Positions 54,067 to 62,457 of a stretch of 64,000 nt of DNA are shown piece by piece. The notes beneath the pieces were generated by a model that ran no database searches, was not told the origin of the DNA, and saw only the letters and a list, made by a program, of their open reading frames with translations. Position numbers and translations under genes: made by a program. Location of the stretch: the NCBI GenBank assembly GCA_013297775.1, contig JAAFIL010000002.1, positions 62,001 through 126,000 on the forward strand. The letters are read 5' to 3'. Each line of letters opens with the position of its first letter. Position 1 is the first letter of the stretch. This DNA is from Bacteroidota bacterium (GTDB lineage Bacteria > Bacteroidota > Bacteroidia > B-17B0 > Aurantibacillaceae).

Positions 54067-55254
54067 TTAAAAGGTTATTCCTAATGTAGCTGCGGCGGCA
54101 ATTAGTTTTGTTTCGAGCGTTTGTAATTCGTTAACAGCCGCTAAAACTTTTGGTCTTTCGGCTGCTAAAATAATGGCTTGGTCAAAAGGAATATACATTA
54201 AATTAATTTTGGTAATAGAGCTTGCTAAATAATCTACAACTTCGGTATTTTTTGGAACATCGTAAAGTGCTATTAAATCTTTTAAGGCGTAACCCGAAAC
54301 AACGGATGAATTGGTTCTGGTGTAAGTGCCTAAATATAAATTTTGCATGCCTTTAGCGTTTAAGAATATATCGCGGTGGGTGTTATCTGAAAAACAACTA
54401 TGTTCGTCTTCTTGATTCATGTTGGTGTAAGCGGTAAACATGCGCTCGCCCGCTAATTCAAAGCCGCTTAAAACTTTTAAACTGTTGAACATTTTGCGCA
54501 ACGCAATTCCGTTTTCTAATGCTAAAAATTCGTTGTAGTAATTATTTGATCCTGCGGGATCCCACTCATCGCGAACTTGTTTTAATCCGGCAAGAAGAAT
54601 ATCAACAGTAGTGTTAAGGTAAAGACCTCTTCGGGCTTGGTTAGCAGCGGTTCCGCCCGAAGTTACATAATCGGTATAAGGACGCATGCCTGCGCTGGAA
54701 GCTGATACATCTTGACCCCACAATAAAAATTCGATGGCATGAAAACCGAGTGATATATTTTCTTCTCCGCCATTTTCGTTGGCACTTAAAAGTGCAGCTT
54801 GGTCTATTGTAGGATAGGTTGCTGTGTTGTTTATGATACCCGATGTGGGGCTTCCTACCACGTAATCCACGTAAGCCTCATCCATTGGCCAAGCGTTTAT
54901 AAAACCTTCGGGACCATTTGCCTCGTTATCTATTGGGCCATCGGCAAAGCGAAAGGTTTCTGTTAATCCATAAATTTCTCTTACATCTAACCATTTTTGT
55001 TTACAGGCCTTAAAGCCCGTTGATGTTGGGTTAGCAACAAATAAATTGATTGCCGTTTTTAGAGCAATGGCACCTTGATAGGCATCATCGTAAACGGCAA
55101 AGGCAATGTTGGCATACGTTTGTTTAACTTGTTGTTTTTGTGAAGTATTTGGGTCAACCGATGTTGTGTTAGGAATTGGATCTGTTTTTTTATCTTTTTT
55201 ACAAGCAATAACTACTGTTGCAACAACTAAGGCTAAAAGGAAAACTTTTTTCAT
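54067..55254 (-). CDS. Imelysin-family lipoprotein (IrpA-like)
   Basis: The 395-residue protein has a lipoprotein signal (LLALVVATVVIAC, C at residue 18) and the imelysin GxHxxE motif in SLGFHAIEFLLWGQD near residue 165, the signature of the imelysin/EfeO/algP7 family. The CKQKWLDVREIYGLTETFRF and PEGFINAWPMDEAYVDYVVG segments are typical of the IrpA branch. These periplasmic or outer-membrane proteins bind iron. Together with the following di-haem oxidoreductase it probably takes part in iron uptake or oxidation. No TonB receptor is in the window. Confidence 0.88.
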   Translation of the reverse strand: MKKVFLLALVVATVVIACKKDKKTDPIPNTTSVDPNTSQKQQVKQTYANIAFAVYDDAYQGAIALKTAINLFVANPTSTGFKACKQKWLDVREIYGLTETFRFADGPIDNEANGPEGFINAWPMDEAYVDYVVGSPTSGIINNTATYPTIDQAALLSANENGGEENISLGFHAIEFLLWGQDVSASSAGMRPYTDYVTSGGTAANQARRGLYLNTTVDILLAGLKQVRDEWDPAGSNNYYNEFLALENGIALRKMFNSLKVLSGFELAGERMFTAYTNMNQEDEHSCFSDNTHRDIFLNAKGMQNLYLGTYTRTNSSVVSGYALKDLIALYDVPKNTEVVDYLASSITKINLMYIPFDQAIILAAERPKVLAAVNELQTLETKLIAAAATLGITF

Positions 55255-55308
55255 AAACTGTTTATTGAATTATTATTAAATTAATATTTTACTGTATTCT
55301 TCTAAAAA

Positions 55309-55515
55309 TTATTTTTCGCACCTAACTTCTTTAAAACCTTTGCTTTCAATTTCTTTTTTGTAAGCCTCTGCATCATCTTCTTTGCAGTTTTCATATTTAA
55401 AAGTATATTCTTTTTGAAGTATCTTTTGATTTGCACGTGTATGTTTTTCACAGGTGCTTCAATAGGTTACTACACAAGTGCAAACAATTAATTTGATGTA
55501 AAGGAAAATCTCATT
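55309..55515 (-). pseudogene. Remnant of a small Cys-containing exported protein, with in-frame TGA
   Basis: Reading the minus strand, one frame from 55515 encodes IFLYIKLIVCTCVVTY, then TGA (55459-55461), then STCEKHTRANQKILQKEYTF and KYENCKEDDAEAYKKEIESK before a stop at 55309. The part after TGA has coding character (charged helices, spaced cysteines), and the part before looks like a lipoprotein signal. There is no ATG, GTG or TTG upstream in frame. The simplest view is a decayed gene. The TGA begins a UxxC pattern and is followed by a small hairpin, so selenocysteine is a remote alternative. Confidence 0.4.
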
Positions 55516-55663
55516 TTAAATAAATTCGATTGTAAAAATAATTGATCGTTAAACGTTGCACAATACCACAATCGAGGTATTTATAGGGCAACAGTATTTT
55601 AGCTAAGAATATTGATAAGCGGTTCGTATTATCATTATTACGATAAGTGTTTAATGGGTGTTT

Positions 55664-55824
55664 ATGGCCAACATGATTTCTAAGGGATACGTTGCTCTAG
55701 TTTCTTTTGCTCTTCTGCGTTCTCAAAAATGATCCCCGTTGCTATGGCTACACCAATAATTTTTTATTGCCTAAGCAAAAGATAATTTGGGTTCAACTTG
55801 TATCTTTTAGAGCCGATGTTAGTT
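55664..55824. repeat. Degenerate copy of the ATACCAA-type palindromic element
   Basis: GGCCAACATGATTTCTAAGG at the left, a central CCCCGTTGCTATGGCTACACC block and TTCAACTTGTATCTTTTAGA near the right end align with the elements at 48221 and 58541, with many substitutions. The terminal ATACCAA is lost. It lies in the 668-base gap between imelysin and the COG0523 gene, which holds no intact gene. Confidence 0.7.
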
Positions 55825-55922
55825 TAACTATGCAATGCGCCGCGTGTTGAGCGGGTCAATCTATACTTGAACAAAGAAGTATTCAAAAAATAATAAGTAC
55901 ATAGAATTAAAATCTATAGGTT

Positions 55923-57119
55923 TTAGTTAATGGGCCATTCATCGGTTTCCAATTTTCCTATCCACATTTCTTTTATTTCTTCTGGATTGCAAAGACAGGT
56001 TTCGAGATCACGGCGTATCTCATTTTCATCTAAGTCTTGACCAATGAAGACCAACTCGTTTTGTCTATCGCCAAATTCTTTATCCCATCTTGACTCGATG
56101 TTTTTTTGATTTTCGTTGAAAGAAGCGTAGTTAATGCGTTCGCTAAACGGCATACTTGACCACCATACACCAGCGCTATCTGCTCTTAGCGAACCTCCAG
56201 CTTGCCCCCAATTGAGGGCTTGTTTTGGACGCGATGAAATCCAAAATAAACCTTTGCTTCTTAAAATAGTTGCAGGAAAATGATCGTTAATGTATTTCCA
56301 GAAGCGTTGGTGGTGAAATGGGCGTTTGTCTCTAAAAACAAAAGAGGAGATGCCGTACTCTTCCGTTTCGGGAGTGTGTGTTCCGCCTTCGAGTTCTTTT
56401 TTCCAACCTGCTGAACCTTCGGCTTCTTCTAAGTTAAATAGACTTGTATTTAAAATTAATTTGGAGTCTATTTTACCGAACGAACTTTTTATAAGTGTTG
56501 CGCTTGGATTTAATTTTTTGAGGATGGCTTCTAATAGACCAACTGTTGCTGCATCCACCAAATCTATTTTGTTTAAAATAATCACATTGGCAAATTCGAT
56601 TTGATCGGTTAAGAGGTTTACAATCGTTCTATAGTCGTTCTCTATGTTGGTAAGGTCTCTATCCATTAAGGTTTCGTTTGTGCCAAAATCTTTAGCGAAG
56701 TTGAAAGCATCTACAACAGTTACCATGCAGTCTATGTAGCTAAATTTAGAAAGATCAATGCCCTTTTCTTCGTCTATAAAAGAGAAAGTTTGTGCAACAG
56801 GAACGGGTTCTGAAATACCTGTACTTTCGATGAGTAAATAGTCGAACTTATCTTGAAGTGCTAGTTTTTCAACTTCAATCATTAGGTCTTCTCTTAGCGT
56901 GCAACAAATGCAGCCGTTACTCATTTCTACTAATTTTTCTTCTGTTCTTGAAAGGGTATTTTCTCTTTCAATAAGTTGAGCATCTACGTTGACTTCGCTC
57001 ATGTCGTTTACAATAACGGCTACTTTCAATCCCTCGCGGTTGTGAAGAATGTTGTTGAGCAAGCTGGTTTTACCTGCCCCTAAAAAACCGCTTAATACGG
57101 TTACGGGTAATTTTTTCAT
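55923..57119 (-). CDS. COG0523/CobW-family metal chaperone GTPase
   Basis: The 398-residue GTPase has Walker A SGFLGAGKTSLLNN near residue 10, the CxCC metal site in NGCICCTLREDL near residue 69, the IESTGISEP segment and the NKIDLVDAA base-recognition motif. The C-terminal CobW_C domain spans ~260-390 (FVFRDKRPFHHQRFWKYIND). Members deliver zinc or other metals to client enzymes; ZigA/ZNG1-type proteins have this layout. A possible -7 box TACATTTG lies on the minus strand at plus 57192-57199. The neighbouring Cys/His-rich secreted protein supports a zinc role by inference. Confidence 0.9.
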   Translation of the reverse strand: MKKLPVTVLSGFLGAGKTSLLNNILHNREGLKVAVIVNDMSEVNVDAQLIERENTLSRTEEKLVEMSNGCICCTLREDLMIEVEKLALQDKFDYLLIESTGISEPVPVAQTFSFIDEEKGIDLSKFSYIDCMVTVVDAFNFAKDFGTNETLMDRDLTNIENDYRTIVNLLTDQIEFANVIILNKIDLVDAATVGLLEAILKKLNPSATLIKSSFGKIDSKLILNTSLFNLEEAEGSAGWKKELEGGTHTPETEEYGISSFVFRDKRPFHHQRFWKYINDHFPATILRSKGLFWISSRPKQALNWGQAGGSLRADSAGVWWSSMPFSERINYASFNENQKNIESRWDKEFGDRQNELVFIGQDLDENEIRRDLETCLCNPEEIKEMWIGKLETDEWPIN

Positions 57120-57259
57120 GTTTAAATTGCTGATTGGTGAAAGTTAATGGACGGTTACAGTACTGATGACTTATCCTTAAATTTTGCTGTACAAATGTAA
57201 GTTGGGGTGTTCCTCAACTAGAATACTATTAAATTAAGAATGCAGTCTATTCAAAAAAA

Positions 57260-57574
57260 TCAACAAGCGGGCGGTCCTCTGAGCGTTAGCGAATGTTTTG
57301 GAGACGTTGTGGTGTTAGAGACAAGTACTGATGTATAATAATGGATAGAATATAAAATACCATTAAACGAGGTGTTATTTTTTGTTGCTGTTGTGGATGT
57401 TGAAAAAATATAATCGCACCCACCACATTTAAGATCCAATTCGCAAAAATGGGGTTCTTTAATGTTGCAATGCGTTTCATTCAAATGTTTAAATTCGTGC
57501 AAAGCTTTCTGTACCATAGGAAATAGCACGAGTGTAAGCATTACAATTGAAATAAATGATTTGAATTTTTTCAT
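57260..57574 (-). CDS. Small secreted Cys/His-containing protein (104 residues)
   Basis: An N-terminal hydrophobic segment (SFISIVMLTLVLFPM) is followed by HEFKHLNETHCNIKEPHFCELDLKCGGCDYIFS, a cluster of His and Cys that could bind a metal, and the C-terminus SLTLRGPPAC. The H-x-H-x-C plus C-x-C-x-x-C layout with an LRGPP ending is common in Bacteroidota, typically beside zinc or TonB-linked genes. I know no function. It lies 140 bases upstream of the COG0523 GTPase on the same strand. Confidence 0.7.
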   Translation of the reverse strand: MKKFKSFISIVMLTLVLFPMVQKALHEFKHLNETHCNIKEPHFCELDLKCGGCDYIFSTSTTATKNNTSFNGILYSIHYYTSVLVSNTTTSPKHSLTLRGPPAC

Positions 57575-57746
57575 TTTACTATTGGTTTCAAATTTAGAAA
57601 TATATTGTGGTAACTTGAAATTTTTTAGGTTAAAAAAGTTCCTCTCATTTATTCATTTTTGGTATAATACAAATTTCTGGAAGGGATTTTATGGACTGCA
57701 TGATTAAGCGCAGTGATTTTAGTTTGCCATTGGCACAAGCTCCATT

Positions 57747-58376
57747 TTAAATTCCAAGTTTTTCTTTTGCCTCGTTACTTATGGTAACGCCATTGCGATA
57801 CAGCCATTCGCGCATCACGTTTAAAAATTGCGTACCGTTTTCTATTTCTTCTATTTTGAAGCTAAATGTGGTTTTGTTTTTTTTTACTAAGTATAAAATA
57901 TGGTGGCGGTATTCAATCCTTTCAATTTCTGAGGCAAATACTTTACTTTGGCGCGTTTGCGAAACAAAGACATAATTAGCATATACACTCACAAAGCATA
58001 ATCTTTTTTTATAGCGTAATGCCATAATAACCAATTCGGTTAACGCAATAATTATACAAATAGGGTAGAGGTATTGGATGCGGCTACCTGCGCGCCACAA
58101 CACACCTGCACACAATAAGTACGCGCCAATTTTTAAAACACTAAATACAAAAAAGCGGTAAGGATAGTAGGCGTATCTTTGCATAGGCACATTGGCCATG
58201 TAACTGGCGTTGAGGTATTCGTAACAACTTAAAAAAACATAAACTAAACCCACCAATATTTGAATGGAAAGTAAATCGTGGAAACTAAACCAACCATAGA
58301 AGAAGTTAAAAACCGATACAATAACTAAGGCAATTAAAAGAAGGTTTTTTCCAAGTGAAGCAAAGGCACTATTCAT
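57747..58376 (-). CDS. Membrane protein of unknown function (209 residues)
   Basis: Four hydrophobic segments in the first ~125 residues (NLLLIALVIVSVFNFFYGW, ILVGLVYVFLSCYEYL, FFVFSVLKIGAYLLCAGVLW and PICIIIALTELVIMAL) are followed by a soluble C-terminal domain of ~85 residues with VFASEIERIEYRHHILYLVKK, resembling a PH-like or YcxB-like tail. No catalytic motif. The gene stands alone between repeats. Function is unknown. Confidence 0.65.
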   Translation of the reverse strand: MNSAFASLGKNLLLIALVIVSVFNFFYGWFSFHDLLSIQILVGLVYVFLSCYEYLNASYMANVPMQRYAYYPYRFFVFSVLKIGAYLLCAGVLWRAGSRIQYLYPICIIIALTELVIMALRYKKRLCFVSVYANYVFVSQTRQSKVFASEIERIEYRHHILYLVKKNKTTFSFKIEEIENGTQFLNVMREWLYRNGVTISNEAKEKLGI

Positions 58377-58540
58377 CGTGATTAAGAAACCCTAAAGGTA
58401 ACGATTTGTTTCCGAAAATAGGAATAATAATAAATAAATGAAATTTTGGTTAGATGTATAAAAACCAATAGACTTTTGGGGGTTCTTGTACCAAGTTGAT
58501 TTGTAATTAAGCACGGCCTTTAATAACAAGGTACTATTTC

Positions 58541-58702
58541 ATACCAACATCATTTCTAAAAGAGACGTTGACCCAGTTTCTTTTTCTCCTATACTTCCTC
58601 AAAAATTATACCTGTAGGCCTTGCTACGCCTATAATTTTTTCGTCGCCTAAAAGAAAAATAATTCTGGTTCAACTTGTATCTTTTAGAACCGATATTGGT
58701 AT
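58541..58702. repeat. 162-bp palindromic element with ATACCAA ends
   Basis: Nearly identical to 48221-48384 in ends, arms and the CGTAGGCCTTGCTACGCC centre; differences are a few substitutions and a 2-base length change. High similarity between two copies 10 kb apart suggests recent spread or gene conversion. Confidence 0.88.
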
Positions 58703-58880
58703 CAGTTTATTAAAACTACTTGCCGTAAACTTTGCTAGGCGCGCAATCGAGTACCCTCTTGCTCAAAGAGCTAAAGGCTAATTGGCCAAATATTTTAGAG
58801 TTATAGGTATCGAACGTTTGGAAACCAGTTAACTTATTTTATTTTGAGCAAGGTGTTCTTAAATTTTGTATGCACTTTTT

Positions 58881-59086
58881 ACGTGAGGGATTATTTCGAC
58901 TTCACTTAGTATAAATTCAGCAATAGCCCAATGAAGACCTTGGCGAGTTTTTGTATGAGTGCGGGGGCAAAAGTACTGTGAACTTTTGAGCCAATTTACT
59001 GGCTTAGATGCGAAAGCCCTACAGCCATTGCAAAAGCCGCAAAAGACAAATAGGCTAAAGCAAACAGCCCGACCCCTAAGTAGAAC
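58881..59086 (+). repeat. GTGAGGG/GACCCC interspersed repeat, third copy
   Basis: Begins with ACGTGAGGGATTATTTCGAC, continues with a degenerate form of the ATATAAA segment, and ends with GCCCGACCCCTAAGTAGAAC. Its ends match 52039-52230; the interior is more diverged and the hairpin arms are partly lost. Confidence 0.7.
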
Positions 59087-59236
59087 ATTATGTATCAAAA
59101 AACTATTTTGTTTTGATAAATGCGGAAGGGGGGCACAGCATTGACTTGTTTTAACATGTTTGCTTTCTCAAGATGTGGGGTTAAAATAAATAGCATCTCA
59201 AAAAACTAAAGTATATTTACACATCGAAAAGCAACA

Positions 59237-60082
59237 ATGAAACTTTACAGTATTAATACGGGTCATTTTAAATTAGATGGAGGTGCCATGTTTGGCGTTG
59301 TACCCAAAAGTATTTGGCAAAAAACAAATCCAGCCGACGAAAACAACATGTGTTCGTGGGCCTTGCGTTGTTTACTTATCGAAAGTGGAAAACGTTTAAT
59401 TTTGATAGATACGGGCATGGGTAATAAACAAAGCGAAACGTTTTTTGGGTATTACTATTTACATGGCAACGATAGTCTTGATGGGTCTTTAAAAAAGTAT
59501 GGGTTTCATCGAGATGATGTAACAGACGTATTGCTAACCCATTTACATTTCGACCATTGCGGAGGCAGCATTATTTATAACACCGATCGCACTCAATTGC
59601 AACCTGCCTTTAAAAATGCGCAGTATTGGTGTCATCCGCAACATTGGAACTGGGCTATAAATCCCAATCCACGCGAAAAAGCAAGTTTCCTTAAAGAAAA
59701 TATTTTACCCATTCAAGAAAGCGGTCAGTTAAATTGGTTAAACGATACCACCTCTATCATTCCCGAATTAAAAACGATTGTGGTTAATGGGCACACTGAA
59801 AGCATGGTGTTGCCGCTTATTCAATATCAACACCACCAAATTTTGTATTTAGCCGATTTAATACCAAGTGTAGGGCATTTGCCTATTCCTTATGTGATGG
59901 GTTACGATGTGCGTCCTTTAGAAACATTGAACGAAAAAACAAATTTATTGAACCAAGCCCTGGCCGAAAATTGGTTATTGTTTTTTGAGCACGACCCAAG
60001 TGTAGAACTCATTTCTTTAAAATTAACCGAGCGTGGCGCGCGCGCTAATGAATACCTTACTATTCACCAACTTAATTCGTAA
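59237..60082 (+). CDS. Metallo-beta-lactamase-fold hydrolase
   Basis: The 281-residue protein has the HxHxDH zinc motif in LLTHLHFDHCGGS near residue 98, LILIDTGMGNK upstream, a histidine in VVNGHTESM near residue 195 and a late Asp/His pair in LYLADLIPSVGHLP. It resembles the lactonase/hydrolase branch of the fold rather than true beta-lactamases. It is cytoplasmic, with no signal peptide. Quorum-signal lactonase activity is one option but is not shown. The next gene starts 4 bases after its stop. Confidence 0.87.
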   Translation: MKLYSINTGHFKLDGGAMFGVVPKSIWQKTNPADENNMCSWALRCLLIESGKRLILIDTGMGNKQSETFFGYYYLHGNDSLDGSLKKYGFHRDDVTDVLLTHLHFDHCGGSIIYNTDRTQLQPAFKNAQYWCHPQHWNWAINPNPREKASFLKENILPIQESGQLNWLNDTTSIIPELKTIVVNGHTESMVLPLIQYQHHQILYLADLIPSVGHLPIPYVMGYDVRPLETLNEKTNLLNQALAENWLLFFEHDPSVELISLKLTERGARANEYLTIHQLNS

Positions 60083-60086
60083 ACAC

Positions 60087-61127
60087 ATGAAGGCACTAAG
60101 ATTATTGGCATTTTGCATCTTGATAAGTTTTTTTTCAACTATAAAGGCGCAAAAAATAGCGGAAGTTAACCTAACGTTGTTAGATGGTAACGTAATTAGA
60201 GGCATGACCTTGTTTAACGATATAGAGTTGCAAACGGCTTACGGGCGTTTAACCATTCCTATCGCAAATGTTAATAGTTTGGTCATTGGTATTGGAAAAG
60301 ATAATGCTTCCATTTCAACGGTTTTGCCTTTACTAAAACTCTTAAACACTTCGGCTAACGAGGAGGCGCGTAAATCGGCGTATAACGATTTGGTAAAAAT
60401 GGGGCCAAAGGTATTGTTTACTATAGACCAATTTTTGGGCGATCCTAAAAACGCATCTACTGGTGATTACACGGGCGAATATACATTAGACAATGCCATT
60501 AACGACATTCGATCGCAGGCTAACTTAACGGCCGATGTTCCTTATTTAGATGTTATAACCATTGATAACCTTTACACCATGGGTGGCACTTATACGTTTA
60601 CAAAATTGGAAGTAAAAACAGAATACGGTATTTTATCTATTCCGAAAGAAAAAATTAGAAGTATGGATGTTTCGGTGGTTAATCCTGTGGCTAACGGCGA
60701 TTTTCCGTTTCGTTTGCTGGCTAATAAACACATTAGTGGTAATCAAACCGGAGGCTGGTTAAAAACAGGCATTATGCTTAAAACGGGGCAAACGTTTCAA
60801 ATAACAGCCAGTGGCGAAGTTGTTTTGGCTAGTTTAAGTAACGGAAAATATAAACCCGATGGCAGTTACCGAACCGTTAACGGAACCGATGGTGCGAATG
60901 GCGCTAGCGAAGATGCTGATTATGGCGGAAACACAGGAGCTTATCCTACCTACGGGCAAGTGGTGTATCGCATTGGCGAAGGGCAAAACGATATGACGAA
61001 GGCAGGCAAAAAATTAAATGCCACGGCTAAACAAAGTGGGATGTTGTATTTAGCTATTTACGAAACGGTGTTTAACTCGGCTAATACTGGATTTTACACG
61101 GTAAAAGTTCAAACGGGTGCTAAATAG
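60087..61127 (+). CDS. Exported protein with C-terminal LecA-like lectin domain
   Basis: From the ATG at 60087 the product has 346 residues and a signal peptide (LLAFCILISFFSTIKAQ). Two related beta segments follow, LLDGNVIRGMTLFNDIELQTAYGRLTIPI and YTFTKLEVKTEYGILSIPKEKI, separated by a short helical HEAT-like stretch. The C-terminal ~115 residues (GWLKTGIMLKTGQTFQITAS ... SGMLYLAIYETVFNSANTGFYTVKV) resemble the PA-IL/LecA galactose-lectin fold. An earlier in-frame ATG (60033) lies inside the hydrolase gene and is rejected. It may bind glycans in the envelope. Its link to the hydrolase is only genomic. Confidence 0.72.
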   Translation: MKALRLLAFCILISFFSTIKAQKIAEVNLTLLDGNVIRGMTLFNDIELQTAYGRLTIPIANVNSLVIGIGKDNASISTVLPLLKLLNTSANEEARKSAYNDLVKMGPKVLFTIDQFLGDPKNASTGDYTGEYTLDNAINDIRSQANLTADVPYLDVITIDNLYTMGGTYTFTKLEVKTEYGILSIPKEKIRSMDVSVVNPVANGDFPFRLLANKHISGNQTGGWLKTGIMLKTGQTFQITASGEVVLASLSNGKYKPDGSYRTVNGTDGANGASEDADYGGNTGAYPTYGQVVYRIGEGQNDMTKAGKKLNATAKQSGMLYLAIYETVFNSANTGFYTVKVQTGAK

Positions 61128-61251
61128 TTCTAAGATTTATAAATCCACTATGTTCTGAGGACTATTCAAAATGTAACGGTACTTTTTTGGTCAACTTTAC
61201 TCTCTGTTGGTCTCGGTAATGCGCGAATACCACTCGGGAAACGCATTTTTA

Positions 61252-61282
61252 TTGAAAGTAAAACCAAAATTTAGTAACTTTG
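61252..61282 (+). promoter_or_regulatory. Promoter of clpS
   Basis: TTG (61252-61254) and TAACTTTG (61275-61282) are separated by 20 bases, matching the Bacteroidota -33/-7 pattern. The start codon lies 20 bases after the -7 box, leaving a short leader. Confidence 0.75.
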
Positions 61283-61301
61283 AAGTCTAAATTTGTGTAC
61301 C

Positions 61302-61586
61302 ATGTCTCCAGATACTGAAATTTTAGAAGAAGTTAACGTTGAACTCATTGAAAACGTTGAGCCTTCAAAGGCACTTATTCTTTATAACGATGATGTAAAC
61401 ACTTTCGATTTTGTAATTGAGTCGTTAATAAAAGTTTGTAAACACGATTTATTACAAGCCGAGCAATGTACTTATTTGGTGCATTATAAAGGGAAATGTT
61501 TAGTTAAGAATGGCAGCTTTGCCAAATTAAAGCCTATGTATGATGGGCTTTTAGACAGAGGCTTATCGGCCAAAATAGAAGAGTAA
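61302..61586 (+). CDS. clpS: ATP-dependent Clp protease adaptor ClpS
   Basis: The 94-residue protein has the ClpS fold: LILYNDDVNTFDFVIESLI with the DDxxxT N-degron pocket residues near 31-36, then CTYLVHYKGKCLVKNGSF and KLKPMYDGLLDRGLSAKIE. It brings proteins with N-terminal degrons to ClpA/ClpC-ClpP. The N-terminal tail of ~22 residues is acidic. ATG 61302 is chosen over a TTG 9 bases earlier. A separate good promoter precedes it. The M48 gene starts 4 bases after its stop, so they are probably co-transcribed. Confidence 0.9.
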   Translation: MSPDTEILEEVNVELIENVEPSKALILYNDDVNTFDFVIESLIKVCKHDLLQAEQCTYLVHYKGKCLVKNGSFAKLKPMYDGLLDRGLSAKIEE

Positions 61587-61590
61587 TTTT

Positions 61591-62397
61591 ATGAAAAAAC
61601 AAATAATGGCACTAGCAATTTTTGCTAGTTTAGGATTAATATTTTGGGCTTGTCATAAAAATGCAATCACCGGAACTAGAGGCTTAACTCTTATTCCCGA
61701 AAGCGAAATGATGACCATGAGTTATTCGCAATACGACCAGTTTTTAACTGAAAATAAGCCTTTGCCCGACTCGGACGAACGGGTAAAACTGGTGAAACAA
61801 TGCGGCTTACGCATTCAAAAAGCAGTTGAAACGTATTATGCGGAGCGCGGACTTAGTAAACAATTAGATGGGTTTCAATGGACTTTTAATGTGGTGGACG
61901 AAAACACGGTAAACGCTTGGTGTATGCCCGGTGGAAAGGTTGTTGTTTACACGGGTTTGCTGCCTGTTACACAAGATGAACAAAGTTTGGCAGTGGTGAT
62001 GGGGCACGAAATTGCACACGCTATTGCGCGCCATGGCAACCAACGCATGAGCCAAGGTATGTTAATGCAATTTGGTGGTATGGCTTTATCGGTGGCTCTT
62101 TCTCAAAAACCACAAATTACGCAACAGTTATTTATGCAATCGTTTGGTATAGGCTCGCAGCTAGGTATGTTAAGCTACAGTCGTAAACACGAAACGGAAG
62201 CCGATAAAATGGGATTGGTATTTGCTGCTATGGGTGGATACAATCCGGAGGCGGCTGTAGGGTTTTGGCAGCGCATGTCGGCAGGAGGTGGTCAAAAGCC
62301 CCCCGAGTTGTTAAGCACGCATCCGAGCGATGAACGTCGTATTCGCGATTTACAAGCCTTTATGCCCGAGGCCAAAAAATATTATAAGCCGCAGTAA
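61591..62397 (+). CDS. M48-family zinc metallopeptidase lipoprotein
   Basis: The 268-residue protein has a lipoprotein-like signal (ALAIFASLGLIFWAC) and the HExxH zinc site in VVMGHEIAHAIARHGNQR near residue 137, followed by the third ligand in HETEADKMGLVFAA near residue 205. The GGKVVVYTGLLPV and STHPSDERRIRDL segments fit the LoiP/YcaL/BepA group of M48 peptidases that look after outer-membrane proteins. It is likely periplasmic and lipid-anchored. A terminator overlaps its stop codon. Confidence 0.9.
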   Translation: MKKQIMALAIFASLGLIFWACHKNAITGTRGLTLIPESEMMTMSYSQYDQFLTENKPLPDSDERVKLVKQCGLRIQKAVETYYAERGLSKQLDGFQWTFNVVDENTVNAWCMPGGKVVVYTGLLPVTQDEQSLAVVMGHEIAHAIARHGNQRMSQGMLMQFGGMALSVALSQKPQITQQLFMQSFGIGSQLGMLSYSRKHETEADKMGLVFAAMGGYNPEAAVGFWQRMSAGGGQKPPELLSTHPSDERRIRDLQAFMPEAKKYYKPQ

Positions 62398-62410
62398 TGC
62401 GGTTTTTTTG
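62389..62410 (+). terminator. Terminator overlapping the M48 stop codon
   Basis: CCGCA (62389-62393) pairs with TGCGG (62398-62402) around GTAA, which includes the stop codon TAA (62395-62397), and T7 follows. The hairpin is short but GC-rich with a good U tract. It would end the clpS-M48 message with almost no 3' untranslated region. Confidence 0.7.
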
Positions 62411-62457
62411 TAAAAGAATAAGGCATTATCTTTTAATAAATCCTTAATTTTAATCCC

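Larger units (their letters stand above)
58377..59236. other. 860-base intergenic region with two repeats
   Basis: Holds the palindromic element at 58541-58702 and the GTGAGGG/GACCCC repeat at 58881-59086, joined by AT-rich sequence. No gene is visible; open frames crossing the repeat are not conserved between its copies. TATATTTAC at 59211-59219 is a possible -7 box for the hydrolase that follows. Confidence 0.6.

Noticed and set aside
58859-59144. Two overlapping frames of 61-79 codons on opposite strands
   Set aside because: Both lie in the GTGAGGG/GACCCC repeat and are not open in its other copies.
60023-60086. Start of the lectin-like protein at 60033
   Set aside because: It overlaps the end of the hydrolase gene and hides the signal peptide; the ATG at 60087 gives a clean signal sequence 4 bases after the preceding stop.
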